Shown: piece by piece, positions 33,216 through 43,543 of the stretch
Layout: each line of letters begins with the position of its first letter
How positions within the stretch are numbered: the first letter of the stretch is position 1
NCBI GenBank assembly: GCA_946811185.2
Contig: OX328102.1
Location: 10,179,694-10,243,693 of the forward strand
DNA from: Hippopus hippopus
Lineage: Eukaryota > Mollusca > Bivalvia > Cardiida > Cardiidae
Direction of reading: 5' to 3'
DNA: 64,000 nt
Notes under the pieces: generated by a model
Told to the model about the DNA's origin: nothing
The model's input: only the letters and a program-made list of their open reading frames with translations
Database searches by the model: none
Made by a program: the position numbers and the translations under genes

Positions 33216-33475
33216 GTGCTATGCTCTGTGAAATGGGGGCTTAATGCATCTACAAAAAGTAGCGAAACATGTCAGCATGTGCAGTCCGCGCAGGCTGACA
33301 TAGGTCGAAAATTGTTGCCAATGGCCAATTTTCTGCAGGGCAAAGTACCATTCTACCTCATGATCCAGTTGGTTGTTACACACAGTGGATTCTATGGGTC
33401 CATAGGTATGTGAAGGATAGCCTTGTACAATAATTACGGCGATGCATTAAGTCACCTTTTCACAGAGCATGGCTC
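33216..33475 (+). mobile_element. Family C element with AAAT target duplication
   Basis: 260 bp flanked by AAAT at 33212-33215 and 33476-33479. Palindrome has several unpaired changes. Confidence 0.9.
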
Positions 33476-34260
33476 AAATCAAATAAACACTGAGCCTTGA
33501 TTGTGTCACCATTGAAATATTCCGGAATACACATTCTCTTTCATTTAGCACCCATTTTTTCTTTCGTCAAATTAACACTAGCAAGAATAGGAAATTTTCT
33601 ATACTCCCTTTGACTAATTCAAACCTGCATTCCTATAAAATATAGATGACCAATATCACTTAGGCACAATACGTGAACACATATGAAAGTATCGTGGCAA
33701 CTTGCACATAACTACCAGTTTCCCGTTTTGCTGCTATATTTTCAAGAACGGCCTGTTGTAAGACAAAAAATGTCGCCTGTATGCAGTAATGCAAGAGTGT
33801 ATGTCATTCTGATAGATCTACATGTATTCATAATTTAACAGAAGTTTTCAAAAGACTTCTGTAAAATCAAACATTTCTAAAGCTTCGTGTGCTCAAGCAA
33901 TTATCCACTTCTCCCTCAGGATTTTATTTTAGCTGTCAAGTGTATAGAGGCGTAAAAAGTTGCTTTTTTTGCAATTACGGGTGAAAATACCCATTTAAAG
34001 TTTAGAGAAGAAATAATTGAAAAGAAAGGGAAAGACAGAACACATAAAGCTAGGCTAGAGAAAAAGTACTGATCACCGGTTCGCACTGTGTCAATACAGC
34101 TAATTCTCAAATAGTTTAGCGATGACTTTCAAAATGTCAAAATTTAATCAAAACAGACTGGAGTGGATTTAAACGGATTAGCGTGAATACCCTACCACGG
34201 CCCACTCGAGATAGTTGAAGTGTCGAATCTGACGCGTGGTGATTTTTAAAAGTTCTTAAA

Positions 34261-34372
34261 ACTATTAGCCTGCTAAGGTCAACGTAAGGTGCTTTTAGCG
34301 GACAGTGTAGATCAATACTCAGACTGCAAAGAAGGTAAGGTCTGATCATTGATATACACTGTCCGAATTTTG
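34261..34372 (+). mobile_element. Family B left part
   Basis: TTAGCCTGCTAAGGTC start; palindrome ATCAATACTCAGACTGC ... GATCATTGATATACACTG, decayed. Confidence 0.68.
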
Positions 34373-34394
34373 AGAAAGTAAGTTCGTTAGTAAT

Positions 34395-34562
34395 CGATCG
34401 ATCCATCCATCCATCAAACAAAAACAAATAAACATACAATCAACTCAAATCAAATCAGTCAATCAATCAATCATCGAACCAACCACCAAACCAGCCAACT
34501 AACCGACCAACCGACCGACTGATCGAACGATCGAACAATCAATCAATCAATCAGTCGATTCG
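34395..34562. repeat. ATCN-type imperfect microsatellite
   Basis: Runs of CCAT, CAAT, CAAC and CGAC tetramers; SINE-tail-like ATCA units suggest it may have grown from a SINE end. Confidence 0.75.
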
Positions 34563-34660
34563 CATATAATACCAGTCTCAAAAGGTGAATTGGCGTAGAC
34601 CCGAAACATCCTTGCATCTGCTTCAGACCTTTCCTGAGTACACTCAACGAAATCGTATTC

Positions 34661-35000
34661 ATTGACAATTCTAAATATGTTGAATTTAATTAAATTTGCA
34701 AGACTCTCGGGCCACCAAGGAAATGTGAAAGGTCAAGTTGACTGCTCAAGGTCAAACTATCAGGCATAAAACACCATTTCACATTTGACTTAATGACAGG
34801 TGTTTGTGGAAATATTTCGGAGCGCGGTACTGTAGTCCATATAATACTGGAGGTAATAACAGAATTGATACCCTAAAGTAACTAAAGAAATTCTGAAAGG
34901 TCAAGTTGACACTTCAAGGTCAAAAATAAGGCATAAACCCCTACTGACAGTACATTTATGACAGATGTTTTGAAGATATTTCGATTCTTCAACGGTCGCA
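34661..35000. repeat. Two diverged 168-bp monomers with AGGTCA pairs
   Basis: GAAAGGTCAAGTTGAC then CAAGGTCAAA, AGGCATAAA, TGACAG, TGTTT, ATATTTCG recur in the same order at 34729 and 34897. AAGGTCA occurs at 34729, 34748, 34897 and 34916. Confidence 0.65.
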
Positions 35001-35092
35001 GACTGTTATGCTTTTCTCAAACTCGATACATTAACTTAGTGGCTTGAGAGAGAATCCAAAATCTTCGAATTTCCTGATTACGAATTCAACAC

Positions 35093-35308
35093 TTAAATCC
35101 TCATCCTGCTAAATAACTAAAATAAAACTTTCAAGTCGACAGTAACAACCCAAGTATTGCTATTTCAAAGCTATTTTTTCGGGGTGACAAATATCTCCTT
35201 AACGGACAGTGTAGATCCAAGATCAGACTGCACGTTCTGTGCAGTCTGATCTTGATCTACACTGTCCGCAAAAGGTCCTTGAGTCGCGCTTAGCAACCTA
35301 AGTGTTAA
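35093..35308 (-). mobile_element. Family B MITE
   Basis: TTAAATCCTCATCCTGC start, TTAA at 35305-35308. Long form GATCCAAGATC on one arm only, GATCTTGATC on the other. Confidence 0.88.
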
Positions 35309-35370
35309 CAATTATTTACAAGGTCCCTTTATAGCTATCATACAAACGTGAATGACGGAGTTTTATATTT

Positions 35371-35489
35371 TAGCCATGATCTGGCAAAAGGGGATTAATG
35401 CATTCCCATGATGCATCATACCAAAAAAGTCAACATATAATAATCGATCCATAAAATCCATTTTGTCTAATAATCGACTGAATCATGAG
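35371..35489 (-). mobile_element. Family C left part fused to family A
   Basis: AGCCATGATCTGGC through TAATCGACTGAATCATGAG, then directly family A. Confidence 0.75.
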
Positions 35490-35624
35490 CATTTTCTCCT
35501 TTTATCAAAATGTTTTCGAACCTCTCAGAGACAGATCAAACCATTTGAACTGCATCTAATTTGTCGTCTGCAAATGCGTTCAATTTGGGTGAGTCTAAAT
35601 CTATTTTGTTGTTTGGTAAAAAGT
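35490..35624 (+). mobile_element. Family A right half fused to family C
   Basis: Starts within the right palindrome arm (GCATTTTCTCC) where a minus-strand family C copy stops at AATCATGAG, and runs to TTTGTTGTTTGGTAAAAAG. Confidence 0.75.
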
Positions 35625-35864
35625 TAGATAAAAAAAAAAAGAGTGCTAATGAGCTCTAATTGCTGATATGATAAATCCGAGCTCCTGCTACATTATTTTC
35701 CCAGTACATGTCCTTAAAAAATATATATATATTGAATTATAGAATTGACCCCTTACCTCTGAAGACATTGTGACAAACGGAAAAATTGCTCGCAAAAGAA
35801 ATTTGTCATTTAGCCACAATGCTTTTTTATTTGTATTCAAGGTATACGTGCCCAAATGAATTTT

Positions 35865-36102
35865 AAGTATCCTCAGAAAAAAACCTTTATCTTAACGATC
35901 CTTAGAAAAAAAAAAAAAAACTTTTAGAAAACATTGTGGGAAAAGGAGAAAATGCTGGTAACCAGCATTTTCTCCTTTTCCCACAACGTTTTCTACCTGT
36001 CCCGAAAACAAATTTCAATTTTTCAGTTGCATTTATTTTGTTGTCTTCAAATGCATTCAATTTGGACAAGTCTAAAATTTTGTTGTTTGGTAAAGAGTTG
36101 AG
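35865..36102 (+). mobile_element. Family A MITE
   Basis: Contains an A15 run left of the palindrome (35930-35990). Arms are identical to the common form except for the terminal ACAACGTT. Confidence 0.85.
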
Positions 36103-36447
36103 GGTTTAAGGGTTTAATAACAGTAAAGGGTAACACTAATTGGTTCAGATCGCAGACCCAAGAACGCAATACCTGGAAAATTAGTCCCTAGGATGAAAGA
36201 TTGTTCATTGTTTCCTGAAATTCATATGGCAAGATCGTAAATAAAAAGAATGCCGCGAAATTTGTCTGGGATGAATTTCTAAGAGCTGCATCTTTGATAG
36301 TTGTGGGCTGGATGTAGTTATTTTTTGTTTGGATCTAGCCTCGTAGTTATACGGTAATCAACCGGAAAAAGAAGGCGCATTGCTGTCAACAAAATGTAGT
36401 GCTGCGCTGAAAAGTAGACCTTTTACCGTTTTACAAGAAGACAAAAA

Positions 36448-36658
36448 ATAACCCTTCATCTGCTAAATAAGTTAAAAGAAACTTTTGAGCCAATAGTAAA
36501 ACACGAATGATGCTGTTTCAAACTTGTTTTTAAGAGAAAAATACCTTCTTATTGGAAAAGGTGGATCAAAGATCTTACAGCAGGTTCTGTGCAATCTGGT
36601 CTTGATCCACTCTGTCCGCAAAAGGTCATTGAGCAGCGCTTAGCAGCCTATGGATTAA
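36448..36658 (-). mobile_element. Family B MITE
   Basis: TAACCCTTCATCTGCTAAAT start, TTAA end. GGTGGATC faces GATCCAC, a mirrored change; the stem is otherwise decayed. Confidence 0.82.
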
Positions 36659-36659
36659 A

Positions 36660-36850
36660 ACGTCCAAAATAAAAGCATTGGCAAACGATAACATAAAATG
36701 TGATTTAAATGGTAGCGTTTGTCTTTTAAAGGATAGAAAACATTTTGCAGAGAAAATGTTGGTTACCAGCATTCTCTTATTTTCCCACAACGTTTTATGA
36801 AACCGTTTTCCTGATGACCGTTAAAAAGGAGGGTCTTTTGTAATGGAAGG
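36660..36850 (-). mobile_element. Family A MITE next to family B
   Basis: Follows the family B copy ending at 36658. The left arm is shortened (ACATTTTGCAGAGAAAATG) and the right arm is longer, so the palindrome is broken. Confidence 0.68.
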
Positions 36851-37066
36851 CAAAATTTGAGACTGGTCATACGTAATCACATTTGCAGATAACAAATTTA
36901 AAGTAATTCAAACGATGAGATTAGTCTGTAAAGTGGTACAAAACATGGTTGGAGAAAAAAAGAGAAAATGTTGGGGACCAGCATCTTTTCCTTTTCCAAC
37001 AATGTTTTCCACAGCACTTTTTCATCAGGATCATTATAAAACAAGATTGTTCGGTAAATTGTTAAG
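36848..37066 (-). mobile_element. Family A MITE, diverged
   Basis: Second copy in line. The palindrome (about 36943-37010) retains GGTTGGAG against TTCCAAC. The end TTCGGTAAATTGTTAA is kept. Confidence 0.72.
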
Positions 37067-37108
37067 CAATTCCAGCATCATCTCGTGCCCCAATCACATT
37101 CCTTGCAT

Positions 37109-37332
37109 TAAACCTTTAACCTGCTAAATAAGTGAAATAAAACACTTCAAGACGATAGATAAGAAGTCAAATTTTGCTATTTCAAAGTGATTTTTTTGGG
37201 GAAAAGTATCTCCTGTATCTCCTTATCGGACAATGTAGATCTAAGATCAGACTGCACGTTCTGTGCAGTCTGATCTTGATCTACGTTGTCCGCAAAAGGT
37301 CTTTAAGTCGCACTTGGCAGCCTAAGAACTAA
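37109..37332 (-). mobile_element. Family B MITE
   Basis: TTAAACCTTTAACCTGCTAAA start. ACAATGTAG faces CTACGTTGT: one mirrored change and one mismatch. Internal duplication CTCCTGTATCTCC. Confidence 0.85.
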
Positions 37333-37602
37333 TATTTATGAAAACATCCGAAATATCTACGTGTGTGTGTTAGTTAATGCGCATACAAGATAATCATAAA
37401 ACCAACCATTCAACAGTCTGACATTTTAATTGTTCTTTTTTCACATAGATTTCTGACATTTCCGACACATACGATTTCATTAAAAAATACCTATTTAAGA
37501 TACATAAATGTATCTCTTTTTTTAACCCACTTCTCAACGCACATTATTTTTTACTCCATTACGATAGGGGCTATTTTCAAACATTCAACTAATAATTTTA
37601 AA

Positions 37603-37840
37603 CCTTTACCAAACAGTCCAAAAGTTTTACGACCTTTAAGCAGAAGGCTTTTGAAAACATTGAAGGAAAAGGAGAAAATGCTGGTAACCAGCATTTTATT
37701 CTTTTCCTACAATGTTTTTTCACCCTTTCAAATACAGATCCAATAATATCTAATAGTACCATACATGTACATGTTTTTAATTTGTCGTATTTAACAACTC
37801 TCAATACGGACGAGTATGAAATATAATTGTCATTGGAAAA
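37603..37840 (+). mobile_element. Family A MITE
   Basis: Left end CCTTTACCAAACAGTCC. The palindrome has ATTGAAGGAAAAGG against CTTTTCCTACAATG. The right third carries a short insertion around 37755-37800. Confidence 0.75.
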
Positions 37841-37902
37841 GGAAAGCGACAGATCTGAAAAAAAATCCTAACAATTCTTGTTGTATCGAGTGATTGTACA
37901 TA

Positions 37903-38130
37903 TGAGCAATGCCCTTGCAACAGGGGACTTAATGCTTTTCTGTGATCCATTATACCAAGTAAGACTTTGCATAATTATAGGTTCATAAAATCTATTTTGT
38001 CTAACGATTAACTGGATCTGGAGGTAGAGAGATCCTTAGAGATGCAGAAAATTTACAAACAGCAAACAATTTTCGACACGTGGTCGAAATTTGTAAAATT
38101 TGTAAATGCTTAGAACACGCGTAAAAAAAA
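37903..38130 (-). mobile_element. Family C element, diverged, palindrome deleted
   Basis: GAGCAATGCCCTTGC start, TCTAACGATTAACTGGATC inside, right end decayed. Confidence 0.7.
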
Positions 38131-38189
38131 ATTACGCGTTCCAAAACAGACTGCTTTGGCCTTCCGTTTATTTCCGTAGAAAGGTTTAA

Positions 38190-38400
38190 ATACACTACCA
38201 ACTTGAAGGCATTCACAGCCAACTAATCAAATGTTGCTTAGAAGATCATTCCTCATTATGTCTGTAACTTAACGGGTAGAAAACATAGTCGGAAAAGAAG
38301 AAAATGCTGGTTATCACCGTTTTCTCCTTCTCCGATAATGTTTTCAATTGCTTCTTCGTCAGGGCCGTTAAAACACGATACCTTTTGGTATAGGAAGAAA
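38190..38400 (-). mobile_element. Family A MITE, diverged
   Basis: Palindrome at about 38283-38343 with paired TCGG/CCGA (ATAGTCGGAAAAG / CTCCGATAATG) and a decayed centre GGTTATCACCG. Confidence 0.72.
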
Positions 38401-38776
38401 GAAAAACTAAACTTGATTTCTTCTTTTACGACTGAATTCCACGGAGTAGTATGAAATTTCTGAAACTCTTGAAGACACGTAAAAAAGACTTCACCCGCTC
38501 CGTTACATGCTGTTTTTAGATATAGCTTAATTAAATGATAAATATAAATGACACTCGTTTTTGAATTGTACAATTTTTTCAAAGGAAAAACAGAAACTTC
38601 ATTACACCTTTTGCCACCATAGATTACATCGAGTCGTATAACATTTCTAAAATTCTTGAAAGGCACAAAAAGAATAATTTAGCCCATGCCGATACAGACT
38701 ACTTTTAGATGAAGACTACCTGTAGTTGTACTATGAAGAATGCCAAGGCAGTTTTTTTAATGATGATAAAAAAAAA

Positions 38777-38920
38777 ATGATTTTGACTACCCTAAGGGAG
38801 ATCAACTCTGAAAAAACATTGTTGGAAAAGGAGGAAATGTTAACAAATGTTCTGTACACATTCCAAACCAAATCCCATTATTTTAGCCTCATTTTTCTTC
38901 CGTCTGCAAATGCTTTCTAG
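38777..38920 (+). mobile_element. Family A fragment lacking the right arm
   Basis: CCCTAAGGGAG ... ACATTGTTGGAAAAGGAGG, then a jump to CCAAATCCCATTATTT and CTGCAAATGCTTTC. The right palindrome arm and end are lost. Confidence 0.62.
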
Positions 38921-38931
38921 AGTTAAAGAGA

Positions 38932-39060
38932 AATGGAACTTCTGATTGGCTAAACCATTTGGTTTAGCCAATCAAAAGTTGTGCCACTTTCAAATTAGGA
39001 AAATTCTTTAGGGTTAGACTAAGAATGTTCTTAATAATGGTTGGTGAAGACGAAACCAAA
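38932..39060. mobile_element. Family E element, left arm truncated
   Basis: ACTTCTGATTGGCTAAACC / GGTTTAGCCAATCAAAAGT centre, right arm to GGTTGGTGAAGACG. Confidence 0.75.
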
Positions 39061-39179
39061 ATCTGGGTCTACAATGTTGTCAGCTGGTAAAGATTGAGCC
39101 CCTTAATCAAACGACTTTTTTTTTAGTTTTCTGAATTGTATGGAAGCTCCTGGTAAAACGTTGCCAAAGTTCTTTAATA

Positions 39180-39293
39180 TACGTAGAAATCATTGCTGTA
39201 TTACCAGCATATTCCTCTTTTCCCACAATGTTTTCAAAAACATTTTCCCTCAGAATCGGAAAAAACACACGGTCGTCTGGAAAAAAAGATAAT
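39180..39293 (-). mobile_element. Family A right half
   Basis: ATTACCAGCATATTCC ... CCCACAATGTTTTCAAAAAC and the CCTCAGAATCG block, ending at GATAATTC where the next copy starts. Confidence 0.68.
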
Positions 39294-39511
39294 TCTTCGC
39301 CAAACGACAAATATCTAGACTTGTCGAAAGGATTTGCAGAAGACAAAACGCTTATGTGCGAAATGTTGGGATTTGCTTTATAGAGGTTAGAAAATATTGT
39401 GGGAAAAAGAGAAAATGCTGGTTACCAGCATTTTCTCCTTTTCCCACAATGTTTTCAAAAGTCTTCTTTTTCAAGGTCATTAAAAGTCTGGATTGTTTGG
39501 TTAAGGGTCAG
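39290..39511 (-). mobile_element. Family A MITE
   Basis: Palindrome 39393-39453 with two unpaired changes (AATATTG; AAAAAGAG). It abuts the preceding half copy in the same orientation. Confidence 0.82.
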
Positions 39512-39691
39512 AGAAAGCGCAGCCTCGTACAGGTGCGCTCGTAGTACATACATCACATTTCAGGTTATCAATGGCCTTTTGACATCAGTATAGATCATTC
39601 CAACAACGATTAAATTTTCGTATTTCTTGCACAATTAGATCTTCTTTTTTTTTTTAAACCCTTCAATTCCCTTTCACTACCTTTTGTTGCC

Positions 39692-39768
39692 TTTGTGGAC
39701 AGCGTGGATCAAAGATCAGACTGCACATATTGTGCAGTCTGATCTTTGATCTTCACTGTCCGCTTTGC
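39692..39768. mobile_element. Family B core with a third paired form
   Basis: GATCAAAGATC on the left and GATCTTTGATC on the right, a length and base variant present in both arms. Confidence 0.8.
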
Positions 39769-39977
39769 GGAGAGACTCAGAACAAAAAGAAACTCTAGTA
39801 TTGCACTTATTAGCGGTTTTGTTTTAAAATGAAGATTTGTGATGGATCTATTTTGCGGCGCTTTATGTGTTTTTGTGAAGAAATTAGATGAAATTTATTA
39901 CAAAACAGTTTCGTTGCATCTGTTATAGTTTAAAACCTTTGACAAAGGTTTTTCCGCGACTGAGTTTATTTTTTGTG

Positions 39978-40243
39978 TGGTGTTTAATCGCGACGGCCTG
40001 TGCACCTATCCCTGCTTTCATAGAGTTTCTTTCTCAGTGATTTGCACTTTGTCCGTTTCAAGCCACTGGCAGCTTTCCATCATAAACATCGTCGAACTAA
40101 TTTTCAGCGGCGAGAGAGGAAAAAATCCTGCCGCAATAACTACCATCAATCCTCGGAAAGAAATATCAGTCAAGCAGGGGAATCGAACCAGAGACACCTG
40201 AATTTCAAGTATTGTACATAACCGACTGAGCTACCGAACCCGG
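39978..40243 (-). mobile_element. Full SINE (type 2)
   Basis: Complement: GGTAGCTCAGTCGGTTATG, GGTTCGATTCCCC, body with GCCGCTGAAAATTAGTTCG, tail CGCGATTAAACACC. Confidence 0.78.
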
Positions 40244-40271
40244 CCAATGGCTTTGTGGTTAACATTTTAAG

Positions 40272-40702
40272 CCCCCGTCACACCAAACAAGTTCTCAGAA
40301 CGTCTTACACCGTCCTGACATAATCGTAAAACGGGTTGCGGTCGGGGATTTGGCATCATAATGCCTGAAGCCCCTTTCTCACCAAACCTGTCCTTAGAAA
40401 GTCTTACCCCGGTCAACATAATCGTAAAACGGGCTGCGGTCGGCATAAGACGTGTAATTTCGGTCGGTAAAATGCAAACGCACTGCCAATTGATGCCCGA
40501 CTGACCTCGTCTCTATCAGGATCGAAGTACGGCAGTTCTGTTTGTAGTACGTCCATCTCGTTTTAAGTGCGTTGTCACTCCGTCTAAATACAGGACGGGA
40601 TGGACGGCAAAAAAATATGAGCAGGCTCAAAGTTCTGAAGCACCCTTCCTGTCCTAACCCGTCCATTAAGTTCGTAAACAGATCGTAAAAGTGTGACGGG
40701 GG
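40272..40702. mobile_element. 431-bp TIR element
   Basis: Exact 12-bp terminal inverted repeats CCCCCGTCACAC / GTGTGACGGGGG. Inside, a direct repeat of about 70 bp (CATAATCGTAAAACGGG at two sites near 40319 and 40418). No coding capacity. Target duplication unclear. Confidence 0.8.
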
Positions 40703-40729
40703 TATTAGCAAATAAACCTGGGTTTCAAA

Positions 40730-40865
40730 GACCCTAACGAGGGTCATTTTTCTCTAACTGTTTTCTTCATTTGAGCCATCATTCGAGCCATATTAAATTT
40801 GTCATCTACGAATGTTTTCAATTTGGGAAAGTTTGTAATTAATATGTCGTCTGGTAAAGAGTTAT
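40730..40865 (+). mobile_element. Family A right half
   Basis: ACCCTAACGAGGGTC, then CATTTGAGCCAT and AATATGTCGTCTGGTAAAGA. The palindrome is deleted. Confidence 0.62.
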
Positions 40866-40916
40866 GGCGTTTGGTTTGTGATCAGAAAAATCGGGTTTGA
40901 TTCCCCGCTGCCAGTG

Positions 40917-41452
40917 TAATGCAGAGAAATGACCCTCCCCTACAAAATGACCCATGGGTCATTTCACTACGTAGAGGAATGACCTGGGTCATTATTCTAC
41001 GTAGAGAAATGACCCCAGACCGTAGAGAAAGGACCCCCTTCTAGCTGTAGTAGAATGACCCCCTCATGAAAAGAAAGGACCCCGTAGAGAAAGGACCCCC
41101 CCCCTTTTTTTTCCCTGTAACATTGTTGTTGCTGCTGATGCTGATACTATTACTACTACTACTACTTTTACCATTACTACTACTACAACTACTCGTACTT
41201 CTACTACCCACTTTTTGCCTTAACATTGTTGTTGCTGCTGATGCTGCTGATGTTTCTACTACTACTACCACTACTACTACTACTACTTCTACAGCTGCTG
41301 CTGCTGCTGCTGCAACTACTTCTACTAGGGGGCGGTCCTTTCTGTACAGTCTGGGGTCATTTCTCTACATAGAATAATGACCCAGGTCATTCCTCTACGT
41401 AGTGAAATGACCCATGGGTCATTTTGTAGGGGAGGGTCATTTCTCAGCATTA
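40917..41452. mobile_element. 536-bp foldback element with a triplet-repeat interior
   Basis: Arms of about 127 bp at 40917-41043 and 41325-41452 are complementary at all but about six positions. Each arm contains its own small palindromes (GACCCATGGGTC; GACCTGGGTC). The loop holds two tandem copies of a GTTGTTGCTGCTGATGCTG plus CTA-repeat unit (about 41119 and 41222). Confidence 0.85.
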
Positions 41453-41533
41453 TACCGGCGCTGATCAAGCAGGAGGCAAGGTACTGTAGAGCCAAATCAG
41501 AGCTTACACGTGTAACTCATCAGGTCGTGTTTT

Positions 41534-41745
41534 ATCTCTTAACAAAATGACAAAATTCGAAAGGATTTGCAGACGACAAATAAAATGCGTCTTATATGAT
41601 TTGATTTGTATTCGGAAGGGTTGAAAACATTGTGGGAAAAAGAGAAAATGCTGGTTACCAGCGTTTTCTCCTTTTCCCACTAAGTTTTCACAAGCCTTCT
41701 CTCTCAGGGTCGTTAAAATTCGGTATCGTTTCGCAAAGGGTAAAA
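41534..41745 (-). mobile_element. Family A MITE
   Basis: Palindrome 41626-41686 with three unpaired changes (AAAAAGAG; CAGCGTTTT; CACTAAG). It ends TCGCAAAGGGTAAA beside a SINE 3' piece. Confidence 0.8.
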
Positions 41746-41751
41746 GGAGCT

Positions 41752-41815
41752 ATTGTCCTAATAATGACTGAAATACTGATGAAAGCGGGATAAAATTCCA
41801 TTCAATAGAACAAAT
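41752..41815 (+). mobile_element. SINE 3' fragment
   Basis: AATGACTGAAATACTGATG and GCGGGATAAAATTCCATTC. Confidence 0.55.
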
Positions 41816-41821
41816 AAACAT

Positions 41822-41990
41822 TTAGTCTCTACCAAACGACAACATTTTAGGCACAATTAAGTTGAAGACGACATAGTACGCACGTCTCAAATATTAACTG
41901 ATTTTTACCTCAGAAGAACCATTGTGAGAGAAAAAGAAAATGCTGTTTGTCAGCATTTTCTCATTCCCTCAGAACGTTTTCAAAGATTCA
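41822..41990 (-). mobile_element. Family A MITE, diverged
   Basis: Starts GTCTCTACCAAACGACAAC. The palindrome CCATTGTGAGAGAAAAAG / CATTCCCTCAGAACG is degraded. Confidence 0.68.
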
Positions 41991-42180
41991 ACAGTATAAT
42001 GCATATCAAATGACATGATTCGTCTTCTAAAGGATATAGAAAACATTGTTGAAAAAGAGAAAATTCTGGTTACCAGCATTTTCTCATTTTCCAACAACTT
42101 TTTCAATAGCCTTCTTCTCCAGGGCGGTAATGTACAAAACCACACGAAAAACATACTGTGAAAAAAGGAAGGGTAGTCCT
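41991..42180 (-). mobile_element. Family A MITE, second in line
   Basis: Left end lost. The palindrome ACATTGTTGAAAAAGAG / CATTTTCCAACAACTT keeps GTTG/CAAC paired. Confidence 0.66.
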
Positions 42181-42401
42181 ATATTTAATCTTTTGACGAT
42201 TTAAAGAAATGCATTACAGTTAGTTTACAAGTTTCTGCACTTAAAATTGTACACACAGTTAATTTCTACCAAGTTATACAGGAATTTTAGAGGAAATAAA
42301 ACACCCATTGCTTTATGGATATCTGTCCATTATTACCCCACCACCGACTGCTTTCTCCAAATGAATTGTTTGAAAATATACTCTAGGAGGCTTGGAACAA
42401 C

Positions 42402-42626
42402 TTAACCATTCACCACATGATTCCGAGTTTTAACCAGGGGGAGATAACCTTTTGAAAACATGGTGGGAAAAGAAGAAAATGCTGGTAACCAGCATTTTCT
42501 CCTTTTTCCCACCATGTTTTCCAACCTATCAAAGTACAAATTCATTATTTGAGCCAATCAAAATTGTCGCATGCAAATGCTTTCAATTTGGAATAGTATA
42601 AATTTTCCTGTGTGATAAAGAGTTAA
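42402..42626 (+). mobile_element. Family A MITE, TTAA at both ends, paired change
   Basis: TTAA at 42402 and 42623. Palindrome 42457-42518 shows ACATGGTGGG facing CCCACCATGT, a paired substitution, plus one unpaired T insertion in the right arm. Confidence 0.88.
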
Positions 42627-42633
42627 GTCACAT

Positions 42634-42703
42634 TTGCTGATCGTGTGGATCAAGATCTGATCACACAAAACTTTAATCTTGGATCTAGTCTGTCCGCAAC
42701 CTT
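42634..42703. mobile_element. Family B core, diverged
   Basis: TCGTGTGGATCAAGATCTG ... TTGGATCTAGTCTGTCCGC. Confidence 0.55.
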
Positions 42704-42729
42704 GAAATACTCTTTTACGCACGACACCG

Positions 42730-42935
42730 TTAATCCTTTACTAAACATTTTCGAGTTTAACGACCCTGATGAGCATAAAGGCTTTTGGAAACATTGTAGA
42801 GAAAGGATTGTGCTGGTAACTGTTCCCCTTGTCATTTCTGCGCTTTAAAAGAAAACCTGCATGATTTAGGCCATATTTGTATTGTCGGCTGCAACTCTAA
42901 ACATTTGTAAAATTTTGTCGTCTGATAAAGAGTGA
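42730..42935 (+). mobile_element. Family A MITE, decayed
   Basis: Starts TTAATCCTTTACTAAACA and ends TTTGTCGTCTGATAAAGAG. The palindrome is lost after GTGCTGGTAACTG. Confidence 0.72.
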
Positions 42936-43275
42936 AAGTTGAAGTTCAGCTTAATTTGGCGTAAACACTCAGCCTTATAAATTAAACTTAAGCTGGGACG
43001 CCATTTCATTCTCCTCCATCCAAGACACACAGCGATAAGGAGAAGAGAAAAAAGAAAGACTGTTCTACAACTTCATCATCATACTAACTTCAAAAAATAA
43101 CAAAAAACTCCTACTAAAGTATTCCAAAGGCGGAAAACCTCCTTTTGCTTCAATCTTTCACCCGTATTTATTTATCAAATCTTCCATCGTGCTGACCATC
43201 CAAGTTTAACAGAAAACCCTTTCAACATCATCTTCTACGAAGTTGTTCATAGTGTAATGAGCTAAGCGTCCAATA

Positions 43276-43542
43276 ATGTTGGTTGGTTTGTGTTAATAAC
43301 GCCGTATTTAATATCATTTCGATTATATTACGGAGGTCAGTGTATCTATACATGCGTTTCTAGGGTGCTGCTTTCCCACATAAATGTCGTCGAAACAGTG
43401 GTCAACGCCAAGAAAGGAAATGTATCGTGTTGCAGTGATCATCACTAATACGCAGACAGAATTTAGCTAAGATTGGAATCAAAACCACAGCTCCCTCCCA
43501 GTTTCAAGACCTGGGTGTATACCGACTGAGCCACCGCATAAT
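43276..43542 (-). mobile_element. SINE (type 2), close to Wnt5 exon 2
   Basis: Complement: GGTGGCTCAGTCGGTATAC (A box), decayed B box GGTTTTGATTCC, tail near AATAACGCCGTATTTAATATC. A family D element begins right after it. Confidence 0.7.
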
Positions 43543-43543
43543 T

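Noticed and set aside
38256..38666. 136-residue minus-strand ORF
   Set aside because: It contains the family A palindrome translation (ENIIGEGENGDNQHFLLF) and no domain.
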